Shown: positions 51,296 to 60,077, numbered from the stretch's first letter. The stretch is DNA of 64,000 nt from Sphingobacteriales bacterium (GCA_016719635.1 JADJYT010000009.1:101158-165157); one strand, 5' to 3'. Notes: a model not told the origin generated them from the sequence alone. Made by a program: numbers and translations.

Positions 51296-51774
51296 CTATT
51301 TATTTCTCAGTTTAATGATTTTGACATTTATCTTAAAGTATTCATAATAAACAATTAGGATCATCACTAATAGGTATAATCTGCAGAACGGTTGGGTTTT
51401 TACAGAATTTTCTTCTTGGCTTTTTACATATCCGAATCACGCTTTCGATTATCCGATAATGACCTAAGCGGATCAGCCTTTAAACAAATCAGCTTTAAAG
51501 CGAATGTGGAACCTTTCGAAGGGTTATTCGTTTTAAAGTTCTAAGGCCATATATTAAAAAAGCAGTCTATACCATCCGGTCAGAGATTCCATTAATTCAT
51601 ACAGACAGGAGTCTCGAAATATGATGCGGTGAATTTAAATTATTATTGATAATCAATATTTTACTCTTTATTCTTTGTTGCTCTCTTCGGATTCTCCCTC
51701 TTAAATGGCTTCCCCAATATATTCTTAACCCCAAATTAATATGCAATAATTTTCCACAATTGGGAATTAGTTTG
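51296..51774. other. Non-coding gap before the str operon
   Basis: No convincing gene was found in these 479 bases. The only open frames are short, use non-ATG starts and lack family features. The gap holds one long hairpin (51493-51538) and a small ATTATC-C-GATAAT palindrome near 51448-51460. The half closest to rpsL is AT- and pyrimidine-rich. Confidence 0.6.
51493..51538. repeat. Long inverted repeat (hairpin) in the gap
   Basis: CTTTAAAGCGAAT (51493-51505) pairs with ATTCGTTTTAAAG (51526-51538), 13 bp with one G-U pair. Inside, AACCTTTCGAAGGGTT is itself almost self-complementary. No T-run follows on either strand, so it does not look like an intrinsic terminator. Confidence 0.75.
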
Positions 51775-51782
51775 TATCTTTG
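51775..51782 (+). promoter_or_regulatory. Upstream -7 box for the rpsL operon (P1)
   Basis: TATCTTTG is a full TAnnTTTG match. It would give a leader of about 175 bases before rpsL. The -33 position has TTTC rather than TTTG. Confidence 0.5.
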
Positions 51783-51828
51783 CGCCCACTTCAGGAGGAA
51801 AATTCCATTCGCTGGATGCATTCTTCTT

Positions 51829-51862
51829 GTAGTTACTGCCTTCGCAGGGAAGGTAAGACTAC
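51829..51862 (+). promoter_or_regulatory. Hairpin in the rpsL leader
   Basis: GTAGT pairs with ACTAC and, inside a small internal loop, CCTTC pairs with GAAGG. It is followed by an A-run rather than a T-run, so it is not a terminator. It would be present only in transcripts from the upstream promoter. Confidence 0.4.
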
Positions 51863-51890
51863 AAAAAAATAACTTCTTTTACGTCGTTTA

Positions 51891-51922
51891 TTTGGTATTC
51901 TTACCCCTTTTCCCTACCTTCG
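51891..51922 (+). promoter_or_regulatory. Downstream promoter for the rpsL operon (P2)
   Basis: TTTG at 51891-51894, then 20 bases, then TACCTTCG at 51915-51922 (one change from TAnnTTTG). It predicts a leader of about 30 A-rich bases in front of rpsL. Confidence 0.6.
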
Positions 51923-51960
51923 CAGTCCCAAATTTTTAAAAAAAGTAACGAAAGTAACGA

Positions 51961-52374
51961 ATGCCTACAATTCAACAACTAGTAAGAAAAGGAAGAGAGC
52001 AGCTTCAGTATGCCTCTAAATCAAGGGCTTTGGATGCATGTCCTCAACGCAGAGGGGTTTGTACCCGTGTGTATACCACAACGCCTAAGAAGCCGAATTC
52101 AGCTTTGCGTAAGGTTGCGAAAGTACGTTTGACCAACAAATTTGAGGTGATTGCATACATTCCGGGTGAAGGCCACAACCTTCAGGAGCACTCTATCGTC
52201 ATGATTCGTGGCGGAAGGGTAAAAGATTTACCGGGCGTACGTTACCACATTGTACGCGGTGCATTGGATACGGCGGGCGTAAACAACCGCCAGAAAAGCC
52301 GTTCCAAATACGGAACCAAGAAAGGAAAAGCAGGTGCTGCTGCTGCTCCGGCAAAAGGAAAAGGAAAAAAATAA
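51961..52374 (+). CDS. rpsL: 30S ribosomal protein S12
   Basis: The protein is 137 residues, first gene of the str-S10-spc run. TTPKKPNSALRKVAKVRLTN and GRVKDLPGVRYHIVRG carry the two Lys residues at which streptomycin-resistance changes occur in other bacteria; both are wild type here. The C-terminus has a low-complexity Ala/Lys/Gly tail of about 15 residues (KAGAAAAPAKGKGKK) longer than in E. coli. It sits in the decoding centre. Confidence 0.98.
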   Translation: MPTIQQLVRKGREQLQYASKSRALDACPQRRGVCTRVYTTTPKKPNSALRKVAKVRLTNKFEVIAYIPGEGHNLQEHSIVMIRGGRVKDLPGVRYHIVRGALDTAGVNNRQKSRSKYGTKKGKAGAAAAPAKGKGKK

Positions 52375-52401
52375 TTCTATAATTTAGAAGATAGTATATA
52401 G

Positions 52402-52869
52402 ATGAGAAAGCAAAAAGCAAAAAAACGATATTTAGCACCGGATCCGGTTTATGGAGATCCGTTGATTACGCGTTTTGTCAACAACCTGATGATTGGCGGT
52501 AAAAAAAGTACTGCATATACCGCTTTTTACGAAGCGATGGAGCGTATCAAGAAATCTACCAATGAAGAAGGATATGAAATCTGGAAAAAGGCTATGGACA
52601 ATGCTATGCCGGCTGTAGAAGTGAAAAGCCGAAGAATCGGTGGTGCGACTTTCCAGATTCCTACTCCGATCCGCGAAGACAGAAAATTATTTATGACTAT
52701 CCGCTGGCTGATTCAGTTTTCCCGTAAAAGAAACGGTAAATCAATGGGTGATAAGCTGGCAGCAGAGTTAATCGCAGCAGCAAAAGGAGAAGGAGCGGCA
52801 GTGAAAAGAAAAGAGGATACGCATAAAATGGCAGAAGCCAACAAGGCATTCTCACACTTTAAAGTATAA
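52402..52869 (+). CDS. rpsG: 30S ribosomal protein S7
   Basis: The protein is 155 residues with the usual S7 features: DPVYGDPLITRFVNNLMIGG, PAVEVKSRRIGGATFQIPTP and ETR-like RWLIQFSRKRNGKSMGDKLA. It organises the 3' major domain of 16S rRNA and contacts the E-site tRNA. It is 27 bases after rpsL. Confidence 0.98.
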   Translation: MRKQKAKKRYLAPDPVYGDPLITRFVNNLMIGGKKSTAYTAFYEAMERIKKSTNEEGYEIWKKAMDNAMPAVEVKSRRIGGATFQIPTPIREDRKLFMTIRWLIQFSRKRNGKSMGDKLAAELIAAAKGEGAAVKRKEDTHKMAEANKAFSHFKV

Positions 52870-52915
52870 TAAAAATAAAATTGTAAGGTGCATAAAGCAT
52901 CTAAATAGGAAAAAA

Positions 52916-55021
52916 ATGGCACGCGATTTAAAATTTACAAGGAATATTGGTATTGCAGCTCACATTGATGCTGGCAAAACAACTACGACTGAACGTATTT
53001 TGTACTATGCCGGTGTTAACCACAAGATTGGAGAGGTACACGATGGTGCTTCTACAATGGACTGGATGGTTCAGGAAGCTGAACGTGGAATCACCATTAC
53101 TTCTGCAGCAACTACGGTCGGCTGGAAGTACAGAAGTAATGATTATCACGTAAATATCATAGATACTCCCGGACACGTTGACTTCACGGTTGAAGTAAAC
53201 CGCTCGCTGCGTGTATTGGACGGACTGGTTTTCCTGTTTTCTGCAGTGGATGGTGTAGAGCCTCAGTCAGAAACGAACTGGCGCTTGGCAAATAACTATA
53301 ATGTAGCCCGTATCGGTTTCGTCAATAAAATGGACAGAGCAGGTGCAGACTTCCTGATGGTGGTGGAGCAGGTGAAAAAGATGTTGGGTTCAAATGCAGT
53401 TCCATTGCAATTGCCAATCGGTGCAGAAGATACATTTAAGGGTGTGGTGGATTTAATCAACTTCAGAGGTATCATCTGGAATGAACATGACAGAGGTATG
53501 ACATACAATGTAGTGGAAATCCCTGCCGATATGGTGGAGGAGGCTACCATGTGGAGAGAGAAACTATTGGAAGCGGTATCTGAATATGATGATAAACTGA
53601 TGGAAAAATTCTTCGAAGATCCAACTTCCATCACTGAAAGAGAAATCTTGGATGCACTTCGTGCAGCTTGCCTGGATATGAAAATTGTCCCGATGCTGTG
53701 CGGTTCATCTTTCAAAGATAAAGGCGTTCAAACCATGCTGGATTTAGTAATGGAATTGATGCCAAGTCCGTTAGACAGACCTAATATTGTGGGCACACAT
53801 CCTGATACAGGCGCGGAAATCGTTCGTAAACCTAGCTACGACGAGCCTTTTACAGGTTTGGCATTTAAAATTGCAACAGACCCTTATGTTGGTCGTCTGG
53901 CGTTTACACGTGCTTATTCAGGTGTATTGGAGGCTGGTTCATACGTATTGAATACCAGAAGTGGAAATAAGGAACGTATTTCCCGTATTTTCCAAATGCA
54001 TGCCAATAAACAGAATCCTATTGAAAGATTGGGAGCTGGGGATATCGGTGCTGTGGTAGGTTTTAAAGATATCAGGACAGGGGATACCCTTTGTGCTGAA
54101 GGAAATCCTATCGTGCTGGAGTCTATGAAATTCCCTGATCCGGTTATTGGTTTGGCAATCGAGCCTAAAACACAAAAAGATGCCGACAAATTAGGTATGG
54201 CATTGGGCAAGCTGGCTGAAGAGGATCCTACATTCAAGGTGAAATACGATGAAGATACGGCGCAAACCGTTATCAGCGGTATGGGTGAGTTACACCTCGA
54301 AATCATCGTTGACCGTTTGTTGCGTGAGTTCAAAGTGGAATGTAACCAGGGAGCTCCTCAGGTAAATTATAAAGAAACGATTACACAGACGATTGACCAT
54401 AGAGAAAAATATGCAAAACAGTCTGGCGGTCGTGGAAAATTCGCAGATATTCAGATAGAAATAGGACCGGGCGAAGAAGGAAAAGAAGGTTTGGAATTCG
54501 TGAATGATATCTTTGGTGGTTCAATCCCACGTGAGTTTATCCCTTCTGTAGAAAAAGGATTTAAGGAGGCGATGAAAACGGGTGTTTTGGCGGGTTATGA
54601 AGTGCCAAGTCTGAAAGTACGTTTATATGATGGGTCTTTCCACCAGGTGGACTCGGATTCATTCTCTTTTGAGCAGGCCGCGAAATTCGCTTTCCGCGAA
54701 GCATGCAGAAAAGCGAATCCTATCTTGCTGGAACCTATCATGAAACTGGAAGTAATCACTCCGGAAGAAAACACGGGTGATGTGGTAGGTGACCTAAACC
54801 GTCGTCGTGGTATGATGGAAGGTATGGAAATGAAAAACAATGCCAACGTAATCAAGGCAAAAGTTCCATTGTCCGAAATGTTTGGTTATGTGACCGATCT
54901 GAGAACCATCACATCCGGTAGAGCAACCTCCATCATGGAGTTTTCTCATTATGCCCAGGCACCGAACAACATTACAGAGCAGGTGGTGGCAAAAGCAAAA
55001 TCTAAAGTAAAAGCTGATTAA
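52916..55021 (+). CDS. fusA: Elongation factor G
   Basis: The protein is 701 residues. The GTPase domain has AHIDAGKTTTTERILYYAG (P-loop), DTPGHVDFTVEV (G3) and GFVNKMDRAGADF (G4 NKMD). Domains II to V follow, with GMGELHLEIIVDRLLREFKV in domain III and YATDLR-like GYVTDLRTITSGRA near the end. It drives tRNA-mRNA translocation. Being in the str operon, it is the main translational EF-G rather than a paralogue. Confidence 0.98.
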   Translation: MARDLKFTRNIGIAAHIDAGKTTTTERILYYAGVNHKIGEVHDGASTMDWMVQEAERGITITSAATTVGWKYRSNDYHVNIIDTPGHVDFTVEVNRSLRVLDGLVFLFSAVDGVEPQSETNWRLANNYNVARIGFVNKMDRAGADFLMVVEQVKKMLGSNAVPLQLPIGAEDTFKGVVDLINFRGIIWNEHDRGMTYNVVEIPADMVEEATMWREKLLEAVSEYDDKLMEKFFEDPTSITEREILDALRAACLDMKIVPMLCGSSFKDKGVQTMLDLVMELMPSPLDRPNIVGTHPDTGAEIVRKPSYDEPFTGLAFKIATDPYVGRLAFTRAYSGVLEAGSYVLNTRSGNKERISRIFQMHANKQNPIERLGAGDIGAVVGFKDIRTGDTLCAEGNPIVLESMKFPDPVIGLAIEPKTQKDADKLGMALGKLAEEDPTFKVKYDEDTAQTVISGMGELHLEIIVDRLLREFKVECNQGAPQVNYKETITQTIDHREKYAKQSGGRGKFADIQIEIGPGEEGKEGLEFVNDIFGGSIPREFIPSVEKGFKEAMKTGVLAGYEVPSLKVRLYDGSFHQVDSDSFSFEQAAKFAFREACRKANPILLEPIMKLEVITPEENTGDVVGDLNRRRGMMEGMEMKNNANVIKAKVPLSEMFGYVTDLRTITSGRATSIMEFSHYAQAPNNITEQVVAKAKSKVKAD

Positions 55022-55036
55022 TAGATAGTATATATC

Positions 55037-55342
55037 ATGGCACAGAAAATTAGAATAAAATTAAAATCGTACGATCACAATCTGGTGGACAAGTCTGCTG
55101 AAAAAATCGTAAAAACGGTGCGCAGTGCCGGAGCAGTGGTAACCGGTCCAATTCCATTGCCTACCAACAAGAAAATATTTACGGTGTTGAAATCACCACA
55201 CGTAAATAAGGTGGCGAGAGAGCAGTTCAAATTGTGTACGTACAAGAGATTATTGGATATTTACAGTGCAACACCAAAAACTGTAGATGCATTAATGAAA
55301 TTAGAATTACCAAGTGGTGTGGATGTAGAAATTAAAGTGTAA
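55037..55342 (+). CDS. rpsJ: 30S ribosomal protein S10
   Basis: The protein is 101 residues: IRIKLKSYDHNLVDKSAEKI, TGPIPLPTNKKIFTVLKSPH and the C-terminal DALMKLELPSGVDVEIKV. It sits 15 bases after fusA; tuf is not between them, although it is in some bacteria. Besides its ribosomal role, S10 (NusE) takes part in antitermination. Confidence 0.98.
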   Translation: MAQKIRIKLKSYDHNLVDKSAEKIVKTVRSAGAVVTGPIPLPTNKKIFTVLKSPHVNKVAREQFKLCTYKRLLDIYSATPKTVDALMKLELPSGVDVEIKV

Positions 55343-55348
55343 TAAGTC

Positions 55349-55969
55349 ATGGCAGGAATAATAGGAACAAAAGTAGGTATGACCAGTATTTTCGGCGAAG
55401 GCGGTGCGATAATTCCATGCACGGTTATTCAGGCTGGTCCTTGCGTGGTAACGCAGAAAAAATCGAAAGATAAAGACGGTTACGATGCGGTACAATTAGG
55501 TTATGGTGATAAGAAAGAAAAAAACACCACGAAACCAATGAAAAAACATTTCGAGAAATCCGGCGCTGCCCCTAAAGCAAAATTAGTGGAGTTCAGGGGT
55601 ATGGATAATCTGAATGTCGGAGATGTGGTAACATCAGAAATCCTGGCTGAAGGAGAAAAAGTGGCGATTACCGGTACTTCCAAGGGAAAAGGATTTCAGG
55701 GTGTTGTAAAACGTCACGGATTTGGTGGTGTGGGTGGCCAGACACACGGTCAGCACAATCGTCTGCGTGCGCCGGGTTCATTGGGTGCCTGTTCGACACC
55801 GGCACGTGTTATGAAAGGAATGAAGATGGGTGGACGCATGGGCAGTGACCAGGTAAAGGAATTAAGCATTAAAATCATTAAAACGCTCCCGGAAGAGAAT
55901 TTAATCATCGTTAAAGGTGCTATTCCGGGACATAATGGATCTTACGTAATCATCGAGAAAAAAAAGTAA
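55349..55969 (+). CDS. rplC: 50S ribosomal protein L3
   Basis: The protein is 206 residues. GIIGTKVGMTSIFGEGGAII is the N-terminus, and FGGVGGQTHGQHNRLRAPGS is the long loop that reaches towards the peptidyl transferase centre, with the Gln that is methylated in E. coli. It begins six bases after rpsJ. Confidence 0.97.
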   Translation: MAGIIGTKVGMTSIFGEGGAIIPCTVIQAGPCVVTQKKSKDKDGYDAVQLGYGDKKEKNTTKPMKKHFEKSGAAPKAKLVEFRGMDNLNVGDVVTSEILAEGEKVAITGTSKGKGFQGVVKRHGFGGVGGQTHGQHNRLRAPGSLGACSTPARVMKGMKMGGRMGSDQVKELSIKIIKTLPEENLIIVKGAIPGHNGSYVIIEKKK

Positions 55970-56006
55970 GATATTCAATCCATCCATCGGATAAAAAAAA
56001 TAGGAA

Positions 56007-56627
56007 ATGAAAGCAGAAGTATATAATATTAATGGACAAGCCACAGGAAGAACAATCGAGCTGCCTGAAGATATCTTCGGTATCGAACCTAATGAGCACG
56101 TTATCTACTTGGCCGTGAAGCAGTACCTGGCAGGAAGAAGAAGCGGTACGCATAAGACATTGGAGAAATCTGAATTATCCGGCTCCACCCGAAAATTACA
56201 CAAACAGAAAGGTACCGGTGGTTCCAGAAAAGGAAGTATCAAGAACCCATTGTTTAAAGGTGGAGCGAGAATCTTCGGACCACGTCCGCGTAACTACGAT
56301 TTTAAACTGAACAAGAAAGTAAAATCACTGGCTAAGAATTCTGCATTGTCTGTCAAGGCGGCTGATAATGCGATTAAGGTGGTGGAAGATTTTTCCTTTG
56401 AAACACCAAAAACGAAAGAATACATCAGATTCTTACAGGCTTTTGGCTTGGAAAACAAGAAATCACTATTGGTATTGCCGGAATTAATTGACAACATTTA
56501 TTTATCCGGCAGAAATATTCAGGGTGCAGGCATTGCGGTGGCGGAACACTTGAATACCTATGATATCATGAATAACAATACCATCCTGATCAGTGAAAAA
56601 TCAATTGAAGCAATTGCAAATTCTTAA
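56007..56627 (+). CDS. rplD: 50S ribosomal protein L4
   Basis: The protein is 206 residues. The extended loop lining the exit tunnel is visible as KLHKQKGTGGSRKGSIKNPL and FKGGARIFGPRPRNYDF. The C-terminal fold has NKKSLLVLPELIDNIYLSGR. In E. coli L4 represses its operon; whether it does so here is unknown. Confidence 0.97.
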   Translation: MKAEVYNINGQATGRTIELPEDIFGIEPNEHVIYLAVKQYLAGRRSGTHKTLEKSELSGSTRKLHKQKGTGGSRKGSIKNPLFKGGARIFGPRPRNYDFKLNKKVKSLAKNSALSVKAADNAIKVVEDFSFETPKTKEYIRFLQAFGLENKKSLLVLPELIDNIYLSGRNIQGAGIAVAEHLNTYDIMNNNTILISEKSIEAIANS

Positions 56628-56639
56628 ATAATAAATAGA

Positions 56640-56930
56640 ATGGAAGTTCTGAAAAAACCTTTAATCACCGAAAAAGCATCTGCACTCTCTGAAAAAGCAG
56701 GCAAGTATACTTTCCTGGTGGAAAAAAAGGCAAACAAAGTAGAGATAAAAAAGGCGGTAGAGAAAATGTACGGCGTTAATGTGGAAGAAGTAAATACACT
56801 GGTGATGGCTTCAAAGCCTAAAAACCGTAATACGAAAACACGCGTAATCTCCGGAAGAAAAGGCAGCTACAAAAAAGCAATCGTCAAGGTAGCGAAAGGT
56901 GAAACAATTGATTTCTATAACGAGATTTAA
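56640..56930 (+). CDS. rplW: 50S ribosomal protein L23
   Basis: The protein is 96 residues: VLKKPLITEKASALSEKAGK, FLVEKKANKVEIKKAVEKMY and VNTLVMASKPKNRNTKTRV. It lies at the tunnel exit and docks trigger factor and SRP. It is 12 bases after rplD. Confidence 0.97.
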   Translation: MEVLKKPLITEKASALSEKAGKYTFLVEKKANKVEIKKAVEKMYGVNVEEVNTLVMASKPKNRNTKTRVISGRKGSYKKAIVKVAKGETIDFYNEI

Positions 56931-56950
56931 TTCTAAAGAAAGTTTAAACG

Positions 56951-57775
56951 ATGTCAACTAAAAAATACAATCCGGTCACGCCCAGTTTGAGATACAGAGT
57001 AACAAACTCTTTTGCTGAGGTAACTACCAGTACTCCGGAAAAATCATTGATAGCACCGATAAAAAGATCAGGTGGCCGTAACCAGAAAGGTGAAATGACG
57101 ATGCGTTATATCGGCGGCGGCCATAAGAGACAATACCGTATTATTGATTTCAAAAGAAATAAATTTGATATCCCGGCTACTGTCAAAACGATTGAGTACG
57201 ATCCGAACCGTTCTGCATTCATCGCCTTGGTGGTGTACAAAGACGGCGAGAAAAAGTATATCATCTCTCCGGAAGGATTGAAAGTGGGTCAGGAAATAGT
57301 CTCCGGACAAAGCGTTCCGCCGGAAGTGGGTAATACATTACCGATTGCAAATATGCCATTGGGTTCTGTAATACATAATATCGAATTGCAACCGGGCAAA
57401 GGTGCATCTATCTGCAGAAGTGCGGGTACATACGCTCAGCTGACAGGTAAAGACGGAAAATACGTGGCCATCAAATTGCCATCCGGTGAATCCCGTATGG
57501 TGTTGGGTACTTGCCTGGCAACTATCGGTACCGTTTCCAACTCGGATCATAATTTAGGAGTGAGCGGTAAAGCGGGCGCTTCCAGATGGAAAGGCAGAAG
57601 ACCTCGTACACGTCCGGTAGCGATGAACCCTGTGGATCACCCGATGGGTGGTGGTGAAGGCAGGGCATCCGGCGGTCACCCACGTTCAAGAAGCGGAAAG
57701 ATTGCTAAAGGCCTGAAAACCAGGAGCAAAAACAAAGCGTCTAATAAATACATTATCTCAAAAAAATCAAAATAA
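56951..57775 (+). CDS. rplB: 50S ribosomal protein L2
   Basis: The protein is 274 residues. RSGGRNQKGEMTMRYIGGGH is in the N-terminal domain, and the C-terminal loop VAMNPVDHPMGGGEGRASGG contains the conserved His needed for peptidyl transferase assembly. It ends in a basic KSRNKA-like tail. Confidence 0.98.
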   Translation: MSTKKYNPVTPSLRYRVTNSFAEVTTSTPEKSLIAPIKRSGGRNQKGEMTMRYIGGGHKRQYRIIDFKRNKFDIPATVKTIEYDPNRSAFIALVVYKDGEKKYIISPEGLKVGQEIVSGQSVPPEVGNTLPIANMPLGSVIHNIELQPGKGASICRSAGTYAQLTGKDGKYVAIKLPSGESRMVLGTCLATIGTVSNSDHNLGVSGKAGASRWKGRRPRTRPVAMNPVDHPMGGGEGRASGGHPRSRSGKIAKGLKTRSKNKASNKYIISKKSK

Positions 57776-57787
57776 CAGGTTAAGAGA

Positions 57788-58054
57788 ATGGCTAGAAGTT
57801 TAAAAAAAGGTCCTTACATAGCGTACCATCTGCAGGCAAAGGTAGATGCTATGAATGCTGCAAGTAAAAAAACGGTAATCAAAACATGGTCAAGAGCCTC
57901 TCTGATTACGCCTGAGTTTGTAGGGCATACATTTGCAGTACACAATGGCAATAAATTTATCCCGGTGTACATTACGGAAAACATGGTGGGACATAAGCTG
58001 GGTGAGTTTTCTCCAACCAGACAATTTAAAGGACATTCAGGTAACAGAAAATAA
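57788..58054 (+). CDS. rpsS: 30S ribosomal protein S19
   Basis: The protein is 88 residues: ARSLKKGPYIAYHLQAKVDA, WSRASLITPEFVGHTFAVHN and MVGHKLGEFSPTRQFKGHSG. It binds the head of the 30S subunit with S13. It is 12 bases after rplB. Confidence 0.98.
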   Translation: MARSLKKGPYIAYHLQAKVDAMNAASKKTVIKTWSRASLITPEFVGHTFAVHNGNKFIPVYITENMVGHKLGEFSPTRQFKGHSGNRK

Positions 58055-58061
58055 GTAAACC

Positions 58062-58499
58062 ATGGGAGCTAGAAAAAGATTAGTTGCAGAAGCAAGAAAA
58101 GAAGCAAAAAAATCAGTTTGCGATGCCAGAGCTACAGGAGTTCCGACGTCTCCGCGCAAAATGAGATTATTGGCGGATGTCATCAGAAATAAGGATGTGT
58201 TCGATGCTTTGAATATATTGACGTTCTCTACCAAACACGCATCTAAAACACTGGAAAAACTGGTGCGTTCGGCAATTGCCAACTGGGAACAGAAGTTTGA
58301 GACTAAAGCAGAAGACAGCGAATTATTCATAAAGGAAGTTACCATCGACAGCGGAAGAATGCTGAAACGTTTTCAACCGGCTCCTCAGGGAAGAGCTTAC
58401 AGGATTCGTAAACGTTCTAACCATATCACCTTACAACTGGCAAGCCGTACTATGGCAAACGCAGAAACGGTAACAGAAGATTCATCTAACGAAAACTAA
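58062..58499 (+). CDS. rplV: 50S ribosomal protein L22
   Basis: The protein is 145 residues. TGVPTSPRKMRLLADVIRNK begins the globular part, and the tunnel-lining beta hairpin is MLKRFQPAPQGRAYRIRKRS. The protein is longer than the ~110 residues of E. coli because of extra residues at both ends, including a Glu/Asn-rich tail. Confidence 0.97.
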   Translation: MGARKRLVAEARKEAKKSVCDARATGVPTSPRKMRLLADVIRNKDVFDALNILTFSTKHASKTLEKLVRSAIANWEQKFETKAEDSELFIKEVTIDSGRMLKRFQPAPQGRAYRIRKRSNHITLQLASRTMANAETVTEDSSNEN

Positions 58500-58514
58500 A
58501 ATAAAAAGAAATTA

Positions 58515-59318
58515 ATGGGACAAAAGGCTAACCCGATAGTAAACAGATTAGGCATCATCAGAGGATGGGACTCTAATTGGTATGGCGGAAAAGATTTTAG
58601 CGATAAATTGATTGAAGATCAAAAGATTCGTAAATACCTGAACGCTCGTATCCAGAAAGGCGGTATTTCTAAAATCGTGATCGAAAGAACATTAAACAGA
58701 ATTACCATTTCCATCAACACTTCCCGCCCGGGTATCATCATCGGAAAGGGCGGAAACGAGGTGGACAGAATCAAGGAAGAGATCAAGAAACTGACGAAAA
58801 AAGATGTTCAGATCAATATCGTTGAAATCAGAAGACCGGAGATTGATGCAGCTATCGTGGGTGAAACCGTTTGCAAGCAACTGGAAGCGCGTGTTAACTT
58901 CCGTCGTGCCGTGAAAATGGCGATTGCATCAGCTATGCGTTTAGGCGTGGAAGGTATTAAAATCAAATGTTCCGGTCGTTTGGGCGGTGCTGAGATGGCA
59001 AGGAGTGAAGAGTACAAAGAAGGGCGTACGCCATTACATACATTCAGAGCAGATATCGATTATGCCTGGAAGGAAGCGGAAACGATTTACGGAAAGATCG
59101 GCGTGAAAGTATGGATTTGCAAAGGGGAAGTATTCACCAAGCGTGACCTGTCACCGAACATCGGCATGGATGAAGGCAGCAAGAAAGGCAGCGATCGCAG
59201 AGAAGACAGAAGAGGCGGCGACAGACGTGACGACAGAAGAGGTGGTGGCGACAAACGTGGAGGCGGAGCAAAGCCAAGAGGCGAAAAAACAGAAAGCAGA
59301 GGGCCAAGAAAAAAATAG
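58515..59318 (+). CDS. rpsC: 30S ribosomal protein S3 with a charged Arg/Asp/Gly tail
   Basis: The protein is 267 residues. The KH domain includes SRPGIIIGKGGNEVDRIKEE, and the C-terminal domain has IKIKCSGRLGGAEMARSEEY and IGVKVWICKGEVF. After residue ~215 comes a low-complexity tail of about 50 residues made of Arg, Asp, Gly and Lys (for example DRREDRRGGDRRDDRRGG), longer than in E. coli (233 residues in total). The tail is intact and in frame. S3 forms part of the mRNA entry site. Confidence 0.97.
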   Translation: MGQKANPIVNRLGIIRGWDSNWYGGKDFSDKLIEDQKIRKYLNARIQKGGISKIVIERTLNRITISINTSRPGIIIGKGGNEVDRIKEEIKKLTKKDVQINIVEIRRPEIDAAIVGETVCKQLEARVNFRRAVKMAIASAMRLGVEGIKIKCSGRLGGAEMARSEEYKEGRTPLHTFRADIDYAWKEAETIYGKIGVKVWICKGEVFTKRDLSPNIGMDEGSKKGSDRREDRRGGDRRDDRRGGGDKRGGGAKPRGEKTESRGPRKK

Positions 59319-59380
59319 ATTGAATTAACTAATTAACAGAAGAAAGATAGAAGATAAAAGAAGGATTTAAGAAATCTTAC

Positions 59381-59404
59381 ATCTCAAATCTCAAATCTCA
59401 AATC
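59381..59404 (+). repeat. Short tandem repeat in the rpsC-rplP gap
   Basis: ATCTCAA occurs three times in a row with a partial fourth copy, inside a 99-base gap that is otherwise purine-rich. Most gaps in this operon are under 50 bases. Confidence 0.85.
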
Positions 59405-59417
59405 AAAATAAGGTGTC

Positions 59418-59840
59418 ATGTTACAACCGAAGAGAGTAAAATTTAGAAGAGTACACAAAATGAAGATGAAAGGCATTGCGTACAAAGGTTCGCAATTGTC
59501 ATTCGGTTCATTCGGTCTGAAATCCTTAGACGAAGGATGGTTGACCGACCGTCAGATTGAGGCAGCTCGTATTGCACTGACCAGACACATGAAACGGGAA
59601 GGTAAAGTTTGGATTAATATATTTCCGGATAAACCTATTACGAAAAAACCGGCTGAAGTTCGTATGGGTAAAGGTAAAGGTTCCTTAGACCACTGGGTGG
59701 CGGTAGTTAAACCGGGAAGAATCCTGTTCGAAGTGGAAGGCGTATCCAGACAGATTGCAGAAGAGTCTTTAAGTCTGGCAGCTCAGAAATTACCGGTATT
59801 GACCAAATTTATTGTTAGACGAGATTACGACGGTAACTAA
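59418..59840 (+). CDS. rplP: 50S ribosomal protein L16
   Basis: The protein is 140 residues: MLQPKRVKFRRVHKMKMKG, FGSFGLKSLDEGWLTDRQIE and PAEVRMGKGKGSLDHWVAVV. The Arg residue that is hydroxylated in E. coli lies in the last of these (RMGKGKG). It organises the A-site region of the 50S subunit. Confidence 0.98.
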   Translation: MLQPKRVKFRRVHKMKMKGIAYKGSQLSFGSFGLKSLDEGWLTDRQIEAARIALTRHMKREGKVWINIFPDKPITKKPAEVRMGKGKGSLDHWVAVVKPGRILFEVEGVSRQIAEESLSLAAQKLPVLTKFIVRRDYDGN

Positions 59841-59853
59841 TTAAAATACAACT

Positions 59854-60066
59854 ATGGCAACTACAATAGCATATAGCGAAATAGCAGGATGGACGACAGA
59901 AGAGTTGAATAACGAATTGTCAGCAACAAAAATGAAACTGACCAAATTGAGATTCAACCACGCTATCACACCATTGGAAAACACCAATGTCTTGGGCGAA
60001 ACCAAAAGACACATTGCACGTATCCAGACTGAATTGAAGAAAAGACAATTATCTAAACAAGCATAA
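59854..60066 (+). CDS. rpmC: 50S ribosomal protein L29
   Basis: The protein is 70 residues of two helices: AGWTTEELNNELSATKMKLT and ETKRHIARIQTELKKRQLS. It begins 13 bases after rplP and is typical in length and place. Confidence 0.97.
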   Translation: MATTIAYSEIAGWTTEELNNELSATKMKLTKLRFNHAITPLENTNVLGETKRHIARIQTELKKRQLSKQA

Positions 60067-60077
60067 ACAAAGTGCAG

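Noticed and set aside
51646..51939. A 97-codon hydrophobic frame upstream of rpsL
   Set aside because: It starts with TTG, runs through both likely rpsL promoters and has no conserved motif.
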